DNA of 64,000 bases from Marthasterias glacialis (Eukaryota > Echinodermata > Asteroidea > Forcipulatida > Asteriidae). The DNA lies in NCBI GenBank assembly GCA_911728455.2, contig OU452234.1:11184031-11248030 (forward strand), in the 5' to 3' direction. Every line of letters starts with the position of its first letter. Within the stretch, counting starts at the first letter, position 1. Below, in pieces: positions 38,860 through 49,589 of the stretch. The notes below the pieces were generated by a model. It worked only from the letters and a program-made list of their open reading frames with translations, had not been told where the DNA came from and did no database searches. A program made the translations under genes and the position numbers.

Positions 38860-39025
38860 AATAGACCTTATGCACATGACGTCATTTGAGTAGGGCGCCC
38901 TCGTCTAGAGGTCAAAATGAGGTTGCTCATTGGCCAATCCTGTGCGCCGCGCGCACAAATCTCTGCGTTTCCATTGTTACGTCATCGATTTACCTCTAAG
39001 ATGGCGGCGATGCATAAGGTCTATT
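38860..39025. mobile_element. 166-bp MITE with perfect 15-bp TIRs
   Basis: AATAGACCTTATGCA (38860-38874) and TGCATAAGGTCTATT (39011-39025) are exact inverted repeats. The interior carries ATGACGTCAT, GGGCGCCCTC and a GC-rich GCGCCGCGCGC stretch. No coding frame. It lies about 35-45 bp beyond the C-terminal end of the aspartic-protease relic, so it may have inserted into that gene's 3' region. Confidence 0.85.
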
Positions 39026-39059
39026 ACTAGCCTTAATTCTATTTCTACACCCTTGACAG

Positions 39060-41150
39060 CATCAGCGGAACCTACACGGTTGTTCACTCGATCAAACTCA
39101 GTGTAGTATTAACCAATGAAGATGTCGCAGAGGATCCAAAATGGGCCAAAGGGTTTAGGGACGTCCATTTCAATGACTCCACTCGGGCAAATTGTCTCTC
39201 CCATCTCGGTTTCCTAAAAAGTTTGACAAGAAGAAGATTTACATCAGTTCAACTCTAGAAGACGACCCTAGTGTACTGGTCAAAGCTTTGACCATTTTGC
39301 ATGACCTCTGAGTTTAGTACTTTGCAAAATACAAACCAGCTCTTCTCAGAGCTGCCATGTCTACTCAAACAATTAGTTGACTGTACCTGACCTTTGTCAA
39401 TGTCCAACCATTTTGCACAAATCCTGACTCTCCCATTAGCCCCAAGGCTATACTAGAGTTTAACGATATTTGCAAAAGAAACTGATAACTCTGAGAGGAC
39501 TTTTAAATTTTGCAAAACATGAAAGTCAAGTCCCAAAATTATGTTTTTTAACTGTTTAAACATTGGCTGAACATCTCCAGACCTGGAATTACACGAAGGC
39601 CCTAATCAAGCTTGGCCTTGGTGCCCCTTCACAGACTTTCCACAGACTTTCAGATTTTCCAATTGCAGTGCCCTTTGAAAATGAAAATGGTCAAGGATGA
39701 AATTCCAGGCCTTTATCTTGCCTTTACATCAATCCTCCAACAAAAACTACTGATTTCATACAGGTTTCTGGCTATCGTTGAATCCAGTGTGAAGTGAGCG
39801 TGATTTACAGTTGAAATATGGCACGCTTACAAACAGATTTGGCTTTGTAGTACCGAATTAAACAAAAACAATACCAAAGTTTGACTTTCATTCTTTTTAA
39901 CAATTACCTGCAACACGTAGTCATTTGGTGTCAGAACAAAGTCTTTTTTGAAGAGGGTGACGACAATTTGGGCATACCTGGGATCCTATAACAATTAAAG
40001 AAAAACAAAGTTTAACTTAAAGATAAGACAACCTGATAATAAACTGTGAATGAGAATGACAGTTTCATTACTATTTAGGGCCTAATTATTTGAATGTTAA
40101 TAGCCTCGCGTTTTGACCCTGGCAGAGTCTTTCTCAAAGGCTGAATGACACCACAACACACACATACAAGTATACTGGAGTAACAAAAGCAGGCAAGTAG
40201 AAAGAAGTGAAAAGAGAGAGGCAGAAAGCAGTAAGAATATGCATGCAAGGGATGAACAATGGAGAGGGGGACAAGACAAGGCGGGTGGGGGGGTTGTGGA
40301 GGGAAGAGGCTAATTAATTAGTGAAAGAGACAGATTTAAAAAGGGGGACATCTGTGGAATAAGGAGAAGGGAAAGACAAAAAGTAATGAATTATTTCCTT
40401 CTTGGATGTTCAGACCATGGAGTTGAATGGTGTGGGGGTGCCTTATCCACAGTTTCTCCCTACTCAGATACACTCTGTGGTTACCTAGTAGGCTACATGT
40501 ACCTCAATGCCCTGTAACTATTTAATTATTTGTATAAACTTATAGAAAAGTACCTGCTACAAATTACAGAGTTTCAAATCCTGATTTGAACTGGCCTCTG
40601 GTCACCGGGCATGGTTGTCTATGGTTCGAATGTGGGTTTATGGGTTCCAATCCCGCCCTAGTAGCCTACGGATTTTTTCCACAGAACTCTGAAAGCACCA
40701 AGTATACAGTGCTTAATACACAACCAAAACAATCTTCTTTAGCCCCATGCAATTCTTTCATCTGTTAAGAAACTTTCTGGCAGCTTGGTCAATGATTGAG
40801 ATATTGTCGACCTCATAGCTTCAACATACAAAGCAAGGGCATATTCCAAACCTCTACTTGGGCTTCGTCAGAAATTTCAGAGCAGTGTACATATTGGACG
40901 GTGTTTCCAACCTCAAAAGGAGCCTGGAGCTGGAGCCGGAGGCTAAACCAAGGTTTGGAAAGAGCACTAAGTTAGCGCTCTACTAAATAGCTTTGTCTGC
41001 TGCCACCTGCTGTCCTGATAGTCTCAATGAACTTACCTCTCCTTGGTTGAGATTGACAAGAGGTGCAGCCCCGATCAAGGTTTGAATCTTTTTGAACTCG
41101 GCTGTTCGGCTGTTGGGCCTGGCCAACCACCATTGCACAACTCTCCTAGC
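39060..41150 (-). pseudogene. Cathepsin D-like aspartic protease pseudogene (three exon relics)
   Basis: Three blocks in gene order on the minus strand match the C-terminal half of pepsin-family (A1) aspartic proteases such as cathepsin D. About 41150-41037: a CNGG-like stretch, then LARPNS and AEFKKIQTLIGAAPL, ending at donor GTAAGT. 39985-39908: an exon with acceptor and donor, ending KDFVLTPNDYVLQ. 39213-39060: acceptor, then ETICPSGVIEMDVP, GPFWILCDIFIG, a stop, then YYTEFDRVNNRVGSADAV. Family knowledge: these enzymes need two Asp-Thr-Gly motifs and normally read WILGD. Here the segment for the second motif (DTGTS before the LAGP-like part) is missing with a frame change, the middle exon has a frame break between IPGMPKLS and KDFVLTP, and TAA (39109-39111) follows FIG. 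Retained splice sites show an unprocessed relic. The N-terminal half with the first catalytic Asp was not found. Confidence 0.85.
39216..39907. other. Intron of the protease pseudogene
   Basis: Sequence between the two downstream exon relics, bounded by GTAATTG on the 5' side (minus strand) and CTTTTTAG on the 3' side. No other exon or repeat recognised within it. Confidence 0.6.
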
Positions 41151-41409
41151 GGGGATTTTTCCCTGTCTAGCAGTTACCCTAAAGTGGCAAGTAACAGAAA
41201 AACTTTGATCTCCAGATTTGGGTAGGGGGTTGTATACTGCAAATAACAGCAGTATGCAGACTAAAATGTACAATTTAGTTACAAATTAAAACTTTTAAGA
41301 CATGTGGAGTTGGCTTGAATAGAATGAAGGGAAATACAAAGTTTTCTACAGATGACACGAGCCATCTTGAGGCTTGGTGAGTCCATGGTTCTCTGAGAAA
41401 TGTCGCTTT

Positions 41410-42085
41410 ACACTAGCCCCATAATACTGTAGGGCCAATCCGCTTCGTATCCATGGCGGCCCCAGCACCATTGCAATCCAATCTTTGTGCCCATGGAATG
41501 CTAATAATTATGTACTTGCAGATGACCTTACTGTTGGAATTTTTGAAAAAAAAATAAAAAAATTGTGTGATAAAGTTTAATCCTTTTTGAGAGTTAATTT
41601 TTGTACACAATTTATAGTAATTTCACTTGTTCTTTGAGAAGTCATACAAAAGCTCTCATAATTGGGGATAACAAAATCTTGTCAACGTTATTATATTAAG
41701 GGATCGAGAACCAATCACAACATTTGGTTTTGATAACCACACTTTGTCTGGTTCCCTTAACAACTTTGTGCGAATGATTTGATCAACTGTTGCAGTATAA
41801 TGGGGGACCCGACTGTTTTACCCAGAAAGCCAAGTGCTGTCGCAAAGTTATCAAACCTAAATGTTGTGACTGGTGCTCGATCCCTTTATATACGTGTAAT
41901 AACATTGAAAAGATCATTATCCCTTATTATGAAAATGTACTTCTTCTCATATTCGTGTACAAAAATTTGTGTACAATAATTTACTCTCCATAAAGCACTT
42001 AAATTGATTGATTGCGATGGTGCACTAGCTGACTAGGGTCAAGGATACCGTACAAAGTGGATTGGCCTTAGCCCCATAAATAGTG
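41410..42085. mobile_element. Possible TIR element enclosing a foldback element
   Basis: AGGGCCAATCCGCTTCGTAT near 41432 and GTACAAAGTGGATTGGCCTT near 42051 are imperfect inverted repeats, each flanked by AGCCCCATAA in a direct-repeat context. The alignment needs a small gap, so boundaries are uncertain. The foldback element at 41697-41888 lies inside. Confidence 0.4.
41697..41888. mobile_element. Foldback MITE with arms of about 41 bp
   Basis: TAAGGGATCGAGAACCAATC followed by ACAACATTTGGTTTTGATAA (41697-41737) pairs with 41847-41888 as an inverted repeat with a handful of mismatches. Short AT-rich flanks (TTATAT and TATACG) may reflect a TA-type target. No coding sequence. Confidence 0.75.
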
Positions 42086-42710
42086 CCAAATACACTTGTA
42101 CGCAGGACTACCTCCGCTCCTTGACCCTATGAACATGTATCCCAAAATGTGAAATCAACTTTCGAATTGAGACTTTTTGCCAACGTTTTTCCCTTGATGA
42201 TCGCTTGGTCATTGCAGGAGAGTCTGGAGTACATTAGATTCGAGATGCGATCAATCCTTACCGGCTTAAAAGGAATTTTATGAAAAAGCACATGCCTATA
42301 GATGTGCCAAGGCAGGGCATAAGTGCAGTGGCTAAAATGCCGTATCCGGTAGTCACTTTATATCCATGGAATTTAAGTAAACTTTGATCCTTACCTATCT
42401 AGAAGGGTTGAAGAATGTATCCAGCTAGGAACAGTAAGTTTGAATAATTCTAAAGGGTTGAAAACGTCACATTGTCGCAGAGCAAGGACCCCCAAATCAT
42501 CCTGTGTAAACAATCTTCATTTGTGACAGCTAGCTGCCTCGGTAATATCAACAAGAGTTAAAAAAAATATACGACCGCCCTCCATCGGCGACCGCTCTCT
42601 AGTCTTACCTCTCCTTTTCGTTCTGCCAGTGCAACCAATGGTCAAGACGGCTAGGTTGCCCGCTACTCTTTTCGTGACCTGATTGGTTAGTAGGGGTCTC
42701 CGGGTTAGAC

Positions 42711-43625
42711 GAATAGGAAGTGCGCTTTCATTACCGATTGGACCCATCATTTTTTGGGTTAGGGTTAGGGCTTTAGGGTTAGGGTTAGGGTTAGGGTTAG
42801 GGTTAGGGTTAGGGTTAGGGTTAGGGTTTTAGGGCTGGGGTTTTAGGGTAAGGGTTTTAGGGTTAGGGTTTTAGGGTTAGGGTTAGTATTTTTTAGGAAT
42901 AGGAAGCGCACTTCAACGACACGATTGGCCTTCATTTTTAGGGTTAGGGTTAGGGTTAGGGTTTTAGGGTTATGGTTATTAGGGTTAGGGTTAGGATTTT
43001 AGGGTTAGGGTTATTAGGGTTAGGGTTAGGGCTTTAGGGTTAGGGTTATTTTAAATTTTTTTTTTACTGTTTTTACTTCATTTATTTAATTCAAGGAATA
43101 AAGCAGTAACATGATATAAATATAAAAATGGTTAGGGATAGGGTTAGGGTTAGGGTTAGGGTTAGGGGTAGGGTTAGGGTTAGGGTTAGGGTTTTAGGAT
43201 TGGGGTTAGTATTTTTTAGGAATAGGAAGCGCACTTCAATGACACGATTGGCCTTCATTTTTAGGGTTAGGGTTTGGGGTTTTAGGGTTTGGGTTATTAG
43301 GGTTAGGGTTAGGGTTATTGCTTTAGGGTTATGGTTATTTTTTAAATTTTCCTCTTTTACTGTTTTTACTTTATATATTTAATTCAAGGGATAAAGCAGT
43401 AACATGATATAAATATTAAAATTGTTAGGGATAGGTTAGGGTTAGGGTTAGGGTTAGGGTTAGGGTTAGGGTTAGGGGTTAGGGTTAGGGTTAGGGTTAG
43501 GGTTTTAGTGTTAGGGTTAGGCCAGGGTTAGGTTTTTTTTTACTTATACCATTTCATTTATTAATGTCAAGGGATAAAACAATAACATGATATCAAAATA
43601 AAAATGGTTAGGGTTAGGGTCAGAG
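42711..43625. repeat. Interstitial telomeric block, TTAGGG tracts mixed with two unique boxes
   Basis: Tracts of GGGTTA, often degraded to TTTTAGGG or TTATTAGGG, occupy roughly 42755-42894, 42940-43045, 43128-43210, 43259-43335 and 43425-43535. They alternate with box A (GGAATAGGAAGCGCACTTCA, at 42896 and 43219, diverged at 42711) and box B (TTTACTGTTTTTACTT then TTCAAGGAATAAAGCAGTAA, at about 43063, 43356 and 43539). Box A spacing is 323 bp. The mixed composite shows an internal amplified block, not a chromosome end. Confidence 0.9.
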
Positions 43626-43629
43626 GTAG

Positions 43630-43975
43630 AGTTAGATTATAAAACGGTTATTTATAAATAATGGTTAGTGGGTATTGTTGTGTTGCATTTTAAAAAAAAT
43701 TTCCGCTGCATTTTTATAAATATAAATGCGACAGAAAACATCAAAATAATCATTATGGAACACCATAGTAAATAATTATTATTTATAAAAAAAGGTTGTA
43801 TAGAAAAAGTGATTATTTGAAGATATATTGATTATTTATAAATAATGGTTATAATGTAAAAAATGGCTATTTATAAATAAGCATTATTTATAATTATGCA
43901 TTATTTATAAAATGGTTATTTATAAATAATGCTTAATTTTAAATAATGCTTAATTATAAATATATAAATATTGAA
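43630..43975. repeat. AT-rich block of TTATTTATAAATAA palindromes
   Basis: The self-complementary motif TTATTTATAAATAA and close variants recur at least five times, joined by ATGGTTA, GCATTA and ATGCTTA linkers. It directly follows the telomeric block. Confidence 0.75.
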
Positions 43976-45154
43976 ATAAAGAATTTAAATGTACCTTTTT
44001 AAGTTGTAAAGTTGTACAATCCTTTTTTTAGATATTGTCTGTAACATAATAGTTCTTCAAATAAAGTTATTTTTGAGTCATAATAAAAAAACGTGTGGAT
44101 ATGAAATCAGCAAATGGAGTAAATGTTAAATTGTTTTACCCTTTTTAATTAGTGTTTTGTTTTATTTTTTTTTTTTTTTTGAGGGGGGATTTTTTAATGA
44201 TCATCTTTTTCATCTGGATCATCTTTGCCATCTGGAAAAGAAGTGATTTATTAAGATTTTCAAACTTTCTGATTAAATAATGTATCTTTTTGTATGTTCC
44301 CTTTTGTGTTGCCTGTGATCAAACGACAAATCTTGGTAAAATTGCTCACGAGTATCACTTCTTTAGTATGTCACTACATTTGTTGTGCTCCCTGCCTGCA
44401 TCACGCAATAATGAATACAGATTCACATACATCAAAAAGGCCCCAGACCTTTGGGCATGAATGCGCCGCACGCTAAAATGTCCTCTTGGTTTTTCCTTTT
44501 AAAAGTTCAATAATTAGCGTTTTAGCTAATACCTGGAGAGGAATATTTAAAAAAGGGAAATTAAAGCCAACATCAATTAAAAACAAAAAAATCCTTTTGA
44601 AAGTTGCAGTCGGATATGGAAACTATTCCAGAGGGCTTTACGATTTTACTCACCCACAATCCTGTTTTTGCATGCAACGAACCTAACAATTTTAGAAACC
44701 TAACCAAAAAGTGTACTTTGTAAGTTTTGCCTCTAATTGGTGGCGCTCGCACGCCCCAGTTCATAAAAAACCCAATTATTTTATGTGTAGTCTTCTTTCG
44801 GGCTGTGTACAAATTGTGCCTGCTGGAAGTCCAGGAACTCTTTCTTGTAAACATTCGATGTCACAGGTTACATGAGTCCATACGTACATACCGACTACTA
44901 ACACAAGTCCCATAGAATTAATTCTGTTTTAAAAAGTACGGACATGTAGGACACTCATGGTGAAACTATATACAAGTGAGGATTTAAAGCAGTGGGCCTA
45001 TTGTACGGCAAGTCAGTTTAGCCTACCAGACACAAAAAGTCGAATCTTAGTTGCTAAATGGCTAAAGTTAATTGCATCTTCTTTTCACAATGTCCTAAAT
45101 ACAATCCATTTTAAAAGTCTCTAGCTCTTGAAAAAATTGAATAGGCCTAAGACA
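43976..45154. other. Spacer, no gene supported
   Basis: AT-rich with short frames on both strands (for example around 44573-44915), none resembling a known family or bounded by convincing splice sites. Contains a T run at about 44163-44180. Confidence 0.4.
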
Positions 45155-45955
45155 ATAGACCGATTGCGCGACAATTTTGACATGCGGTCACGTGACCTCC
45201 TATTGGGTATAACGCCATAGCTGATGGCAAAATACGTGTAAAGAGATAAGCCGTGACACAGAGTGAGTAGGCCTACGAAAACAGTCGATTTTTCTTTTGT
45301 TAAAATGATAAATTAGTTAATCAGCCCTTTTATTTTAAGTGGTATATTGTGGCATTAATTTAAATCACATCTCTGTTTCATAGTTTAACAGAATTCTACT
45401 AAAAAGAGTTTTTTTTTTTAGCAATGCACTACCGGCATCGGACGACTATTAAGTAGCCACCGGTCTGTTATTTTGTTTGTAATGTTGGCCTCAATCACCG
45501 GAAAAAAAGGATAAACAACGTTGGAAAAGTAAGCAGTAATACCTAGCCTTGCAGAATTTCAAATAGGCAAAGGAATCACACAGTTTTGGAAAGCAATTTC
45601 TTTGGAGGATTTCAGCTTCAAAATTTTTGTGTTGAAAAGTGTGTGGTGATCGCTGTCGTCTGGCCTAACGTTCCATCGTGCGCTGTACACATCGTGCACA
45701 TTTATACGGTACTTTTACAATTTTCAAGACTTGCTGGAACTGTCCTTACTGGCTTTATTCAGCCACTTGAAGGTCTTTGGTACAAACTCTGAAATATCTT
45801 TCACAGATTTCGAGCATGAAAAGCCTTGATCGAATAAACTAAATGCATTAATCATCATGTACCGTACCACCCTTTCCTATGGAGGATTACGTGTGTGTTT
45901 ACATTTTATACCCAACAGGGGTCACGTGACGTAGGTCACGATATCGGTCTATTAT
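45155..45955. mobile_element. TIR unit 1, AATAGACC-end group, about 800 bp
   Basis: Starts AATAGACCGATTGCGCGAC and ends GTCACGATATCGGTCTATT, an imperfect inverted pair, with GTCACGTGAC near both ends. Its right part (about 45630-45945) is repeated at about 46370-46680. The reverse strand of that part starts MCTMCTAHDGTLGQTTAITT, the same start as the longer fragment in unit 2, but the similarity then ends. Confidence 0.65.
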
Positions 45956-46442
45956 GATCACAATTGTGTAGGTACTTTTCACTGATACAATCAATATTCT
46001 TGTATTTCTTCTTGTTACATTTGATGACTTGCTTACAAAACAACAGTCTCATGCACACTGCACAAACATACTCTGGTCCATTTGATATTTCTTTCTTAAA
46101 ATTGGCTATCACTATCTTGATATCATGTTTCTTCAATTTCCTTAGCATCGATCGACTGATATTTTTTCTTTTAATATTCTGTCTGAAACTTGCATTTTCC
46201 TGGTACTTCTTTTTTGTAAATCCTATAATATTCTTCCTGAATTCTTCATTTTTCTGATACTTGGAAGTAGAAGCCTCCTTCAGTTTATTTCTATAAAATA
46301 CATCAACATGGTATTTGTGAGTACTTCTGTCAATAGTTGATTTCTTGTACTCTGGGTTGTGAAGTTTTTGTGTTGAAAAGTGTGTAGTGATCGCAGTCGT
46401 CTGGCCTAACGTTCCGTCGTCCGCTGTACACATCGTGCACAT
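45936..46442 (-). pseudogene. Helitron-like transposon protein N-terminal fragment
   Basis: A 168-residue frame with a Cys-rich start (MCTMCTADDG), a Lys/Arg-rich middle with repeated blocks (KYQKNEEFRKNI at 61-72, KYQENASFRQNI at 79-90) and a C-terminal Cys motif, GPEYVCAVCMRLLF (122-135) then CNKKKYKN. Repeated KY..N..FR.. blocks followed by GP.YVC..C are, from memory, typical of the region before the helicase in Helitron-related proteins of invertebrates. The frame ends by running into the end sequence of unit 1 (AATAGACCGAT), so the rest of the protein, including the Rep and helicase parts, is absent. It reads as a truncated transposon relic; function as a gene is unlikely. Its 5' part lies in the repeated segment shared with unit 1. 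Confidence 0.6.
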
Positions 46443-46690
46443 TTATAAGGTACTTTTACAATTTTCAAGACTTGCTGGAACTGTCCTTACTGGCTTTATT
46501 CAGCTACTTAAAAGTCTCTGGTACAAACTCTGGAATATCTTTCACAGATTTCGAGCAAGAAAAGCCTCGATCGAATAAACTAAATGCATTAATCATCGTG
46601 TACCGTACCATCCTTTCCTATGGCGGATGTCGTGTGTATTTACATTATACCCAGAAGAGGGCACGTGACGCGGGTCGCGCAATTGGTCTA
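45956..46690. mobile_element. TIR unit 2, direct repeat of unit 1's right part plus transposon fragment
   Basis: About 46370-46680 repeats about 45630-45945 in direct orientation with roughly one difference per 10-15 bases (TGGTACAAACTCT, GATCGAATAAACTAAATGCA and others). It ends GGGTCGCGCAATTGGTCTAT, the reverse complement of the unit 1 left end type. The Helitron-like fragment fills the part before the repeat. Confidence 0.6.
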
Positions 46691-46785
46691 TACGATCCAG
46701 CAAATAATGTGTGTATACACACGGCCGTATATTACACACTGATCGAGAGACTCTAGTAAGTTTGTCATTGTGTGTTAAGTCCAAA

Positions 46786-46923
46786 CTTATCGTGTACGTA
46801 CACTAATCAGTGTACGTACGTGATACGTTTTGAATCATCTTGTATTTACAAGATAACTGTCGTGTACGTACAAGTTGACTATAGTGTACGTACAAGATAA
46901 CTATCGTGCACGTACACGATAAG
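46786..46923. mobile_element. Small inverted-repeat element rich in GTGTACGTACAC palindromes
   Basis: CTTATCGTGTACGTACAC (46786-46803) pairs with GTGCACGTACACGATAAG (46906-46923), one mismatch. Between them lie further GTGTACGTAC motifs and a CTTGTATTTACAAG palindrome. About 138 bp, non-coding. Confidence 0.75.
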
Positions 46924-48732
46924 AATGAGATGTTTTATTCGCGTGGCGGCAATACGCTTCCGTATTCCAATCACCGCAAAGAAATATTTTCTGTGTTACA
47001 CTAAATTATGTGCGTAAAGTTGATGCGCGTCAGGCTGACATACGTTTTGATAAGTTTTGTGTAACTTTGTCACAAAATCTTCTTTCTAAACTCAAAGTAC
47101 ATAGACAAATCTTCTTTATAAAAGTAAGCTTGCTATGTAAATTCAATAAGTGGCATAGTAGTTTTCAGTTCTCAGAAATGGTTAGAAAATTCCCTTTCGA
47201 ATCTGTTATAATAATCTAATCTGTTACAATAAACATGAACCTCGTAAGGCCTATATAGGACTCTTCCTCCGTGCTGATGTGCAGTGTAGTATTTATAAAA
47301 AAGTGGAGGCCTCCATGGCTAGGACATCGTGTACTTTTCTTATGGAGAGGTGATCACCAAAATGGCAATGTTGAAAGCATGTGTGTGATCTGTGACCAAG
47401 TTGCACAGGGTCATAGATAGATGGCGCTTTACAAGTTTTAATTATTATTATTATTATTACTAAGGGAATAAAAGTGTGGTGAAGAGGTTTTCAATTATAG
47501 TTGTTTAATAAAACGTCATTTTTTCGGTAAATCAAATATTTGACAGTCATGGCATTTTATGGGTTGTTTTAAAATGGTTCACTATTGTGCCCATAGGATT
47601 GTTGACTTTACACCTGGAGCATTGTGGGTGCACGAGCCTCTAAAAATGGCCCTATTTTGCCAGGAAGTGTAGGGTTATTTTTCCAAGATGGAGTCTGGCC
47701 GGTATCCTCGTTCAGGGGTGTTTTCATTTTGGATGAGCCATAGCTCAAACATTTTACGGTTAACATACGGAAAATTGACAAAAAAAAGAAAGTTTAGTTA
47801 TCAGAAAATATATTTGATTTGCTTTTAAGAGGCATAGAGGCTTTTAAATATTTATAAAGAATTTTTGAATCTTTAGCATTTAGCATTGGTTGATATGGGA
47901 AGCTTATTTTAGTGCGGTGCACTCCTCCGCAACGAGAACCGGTGAGTGGGACGCCCGCTATCGTCTCAAAAGTCTTCGATTATTGCTTGTCGCGGCATCA
48001 CAGTCTATTTCCACCTGTACAAAGGTAGTGAGCCACAGTAGCCAGGCTGGCCAGTTAATTTTCGGGGTCTTCTTCCGTGGCGGGATAATCTGCAACTGGT
48101 CCATGACTTTTAAAATCAGTCAAGTTTTAGATTGAAACTATACATGATAATGCAGTACCATGTTATGTACAAACTTTCATAGCTTTTTCGGATTGTACAT
48201 TTGGAATGATGCATGCAGTAGCTTTATAATCAATGAGCTTTCAGGATGATATTACCAATCCTGTATGTAGTAGTGTAAGTTTGTTATATAATGTCCCCCA
48301 CGGCCCTGCCCAACCTCTTGTCAAGATCCTCATTATCGGGTAATATCTTAAATATTTTGAATAACTTACAGTACATTACAAAAAAAGAGTCAGTTTTACA
48401 AAGATTGGGGTTGGCCACCACCCAACTATAGGCATGCGGGTACGGTATTGATTCTTACTATTCTGTTTACAGGGTTATTCTTCTGTATTTGTCTTTATTG
48501 TTCTCACATAATAAATTCATGTTATTGCAATAAAATTACTAAATAACTACTACATCGAGCAATAAGTCGATGCCTAAGTAAAGACTTCATCGTTTGCAGC
48601 CAGCGTGGTCCACTGACCAAAATGTTAGAAATTTAAAACACCCGAGGAACAATTAAAATTCTCTCCAGGGGGAAGCAGGCATTCACCCGAAGTCCCATCG
48701 GGGCTAAAGGCACCATTGGACCCACGACTGGG
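46924..48732. other. Spacer with two fragments of foldback families
   Basis: No gene is supported. 47461-47516 matches the terminal part of the element at 22607-22824 (TAAGGGAATAAAAGTGTG, then GAAGAGGTTTT). 47948-47975 is identical to part of the right arm of the 37032-37137 foldback. An ATT trinucleotide run is at about 47439-47459. Confidence 0.5.
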
Positions 48733-48912
48733 CCCAATTTCATAAAGCTGCTTAAGCACAAAAATAGCTAAGAACAAACAAGTTTTTTGCATACCAGAAT
48801 AATGAATAATGTTACCAGGCAAAATACAATGTAACATGTACTATCTTTGATTGGCCACTATCTTACTTAGTTTTGCTTAGCAGAATATTGGTAAACAAAA
48901 TTTTCTGCTTAA
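48733..48912. mobile_element. MITE-like element, TTTCATAAAGCTGCTTAAGC end
   Basis: Left end CCCAATTTCATAAAGCTGC then TTAAGCA; right part TTTTCTGCTTAAAGTAGCTCT gives a partial inverted match. The left end is, from memory, a very common repeat terminus in echinoderm genomes. Non-coding. Confidence 0.6.
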
Positions 48913-48940
48913 AGTAGCTCTACATGTATGCAATAGGCCT

Positions 48941-49114
48941 AGACCTTTATCATGGCGCGGCCATCTTGATTTTCTTCCATTCAAACCAATGTAACCAAAC
49001 TGAGGCTGGAAGGGCAAATAGTCTGGTTCCTTTTTGTGCAATGAATATTAGCATCTATTACTGTTATTGGATACAGGGAACATGACCAAGATGGTGGCAG
49101 CATGATAAAGGTCT
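48941..49114. mobile_element. 174-bp TIR element with AGACCTTTATCATG ends
   Basis: AGACCTTTATCATG (48941-48954) and CATGATAAAGGTCT (49101-49114) are exact inverted repeats. TAGGCC occurs just outside both ends and may be a target duplication. The interior (TGTAACCAAACTGAGGCTGG, then AAATAGTCTGGTTCC) matches, in reverse, sequence near 37165-37265 and, directly, 49590-49855. Confidence 0.8.
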
Positions 49115-49159
49115 ATTAGGCCCTGGATTAAAACCCACGCTCAGATAACTCGAACACCA

Positions 49160-49275
49160 GGGGTGGATTTCACAAAGCACTAGGACTACTCTTACTCGAG
49201 TTAGGACAAATAACTAATCCTAACGTTAGGACTAGTCATAAGTTAGGATTAGTCCTAAGTTTTGACTCGGCCACA
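49160..49275. mobile_element. MITE-like element of TTAGGACTAGTCCTAA type
   Basis: GGGGTGGATTTCACAAAGCA opens a stretch of self-complementary blocks around GTTAGGACTAGTCATAAGTT and TTAGGATTAGTCCTAAG. This pattern of inverted TAGGACTAG blocks after TTTCACAAAG is, from memory, a common short repeat in marine invertebrates. Right boundary uncertain. Confidence 0.55.
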
Positions 49276-49589
49276 ACTCGCTTCTTACATAAAATAATGA
49301 GTGAACAATTTCTCTTCTATAACAAAGCAAAATGCTATTCAAAATGCATCAGCTGCCACTCAAAAATCAGCATTTTGCTATATTGGTGTTACATTCATCC
49401 TTGTGTGCACAACACATGCTCAGTCCAAACATGTTGCTGGGCAAATGTGCCTGATGAAATTGTTCCCTGCACCATAACTTCAAAAAACATTCCATGCATT
49501 TTACAAACTATAAAGTAGCACATGTTTCATTGTTATCATGAAATCTAAAGCTTGAAATTAATGACTGACATTGCTGTAGAACTTTTTCA

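Noticed and set aside
40590-40680. B-box-like GGTTCCAATCCCGCCC as a tRNA or SINE
   Set aside because: No A box at the right distance and no cloverleaf; only the B-box-like string is present.
43128-43382. Frame reading Arg-Val repeats
   Set aside because: Translation of GGGTTA telomeric repeats.
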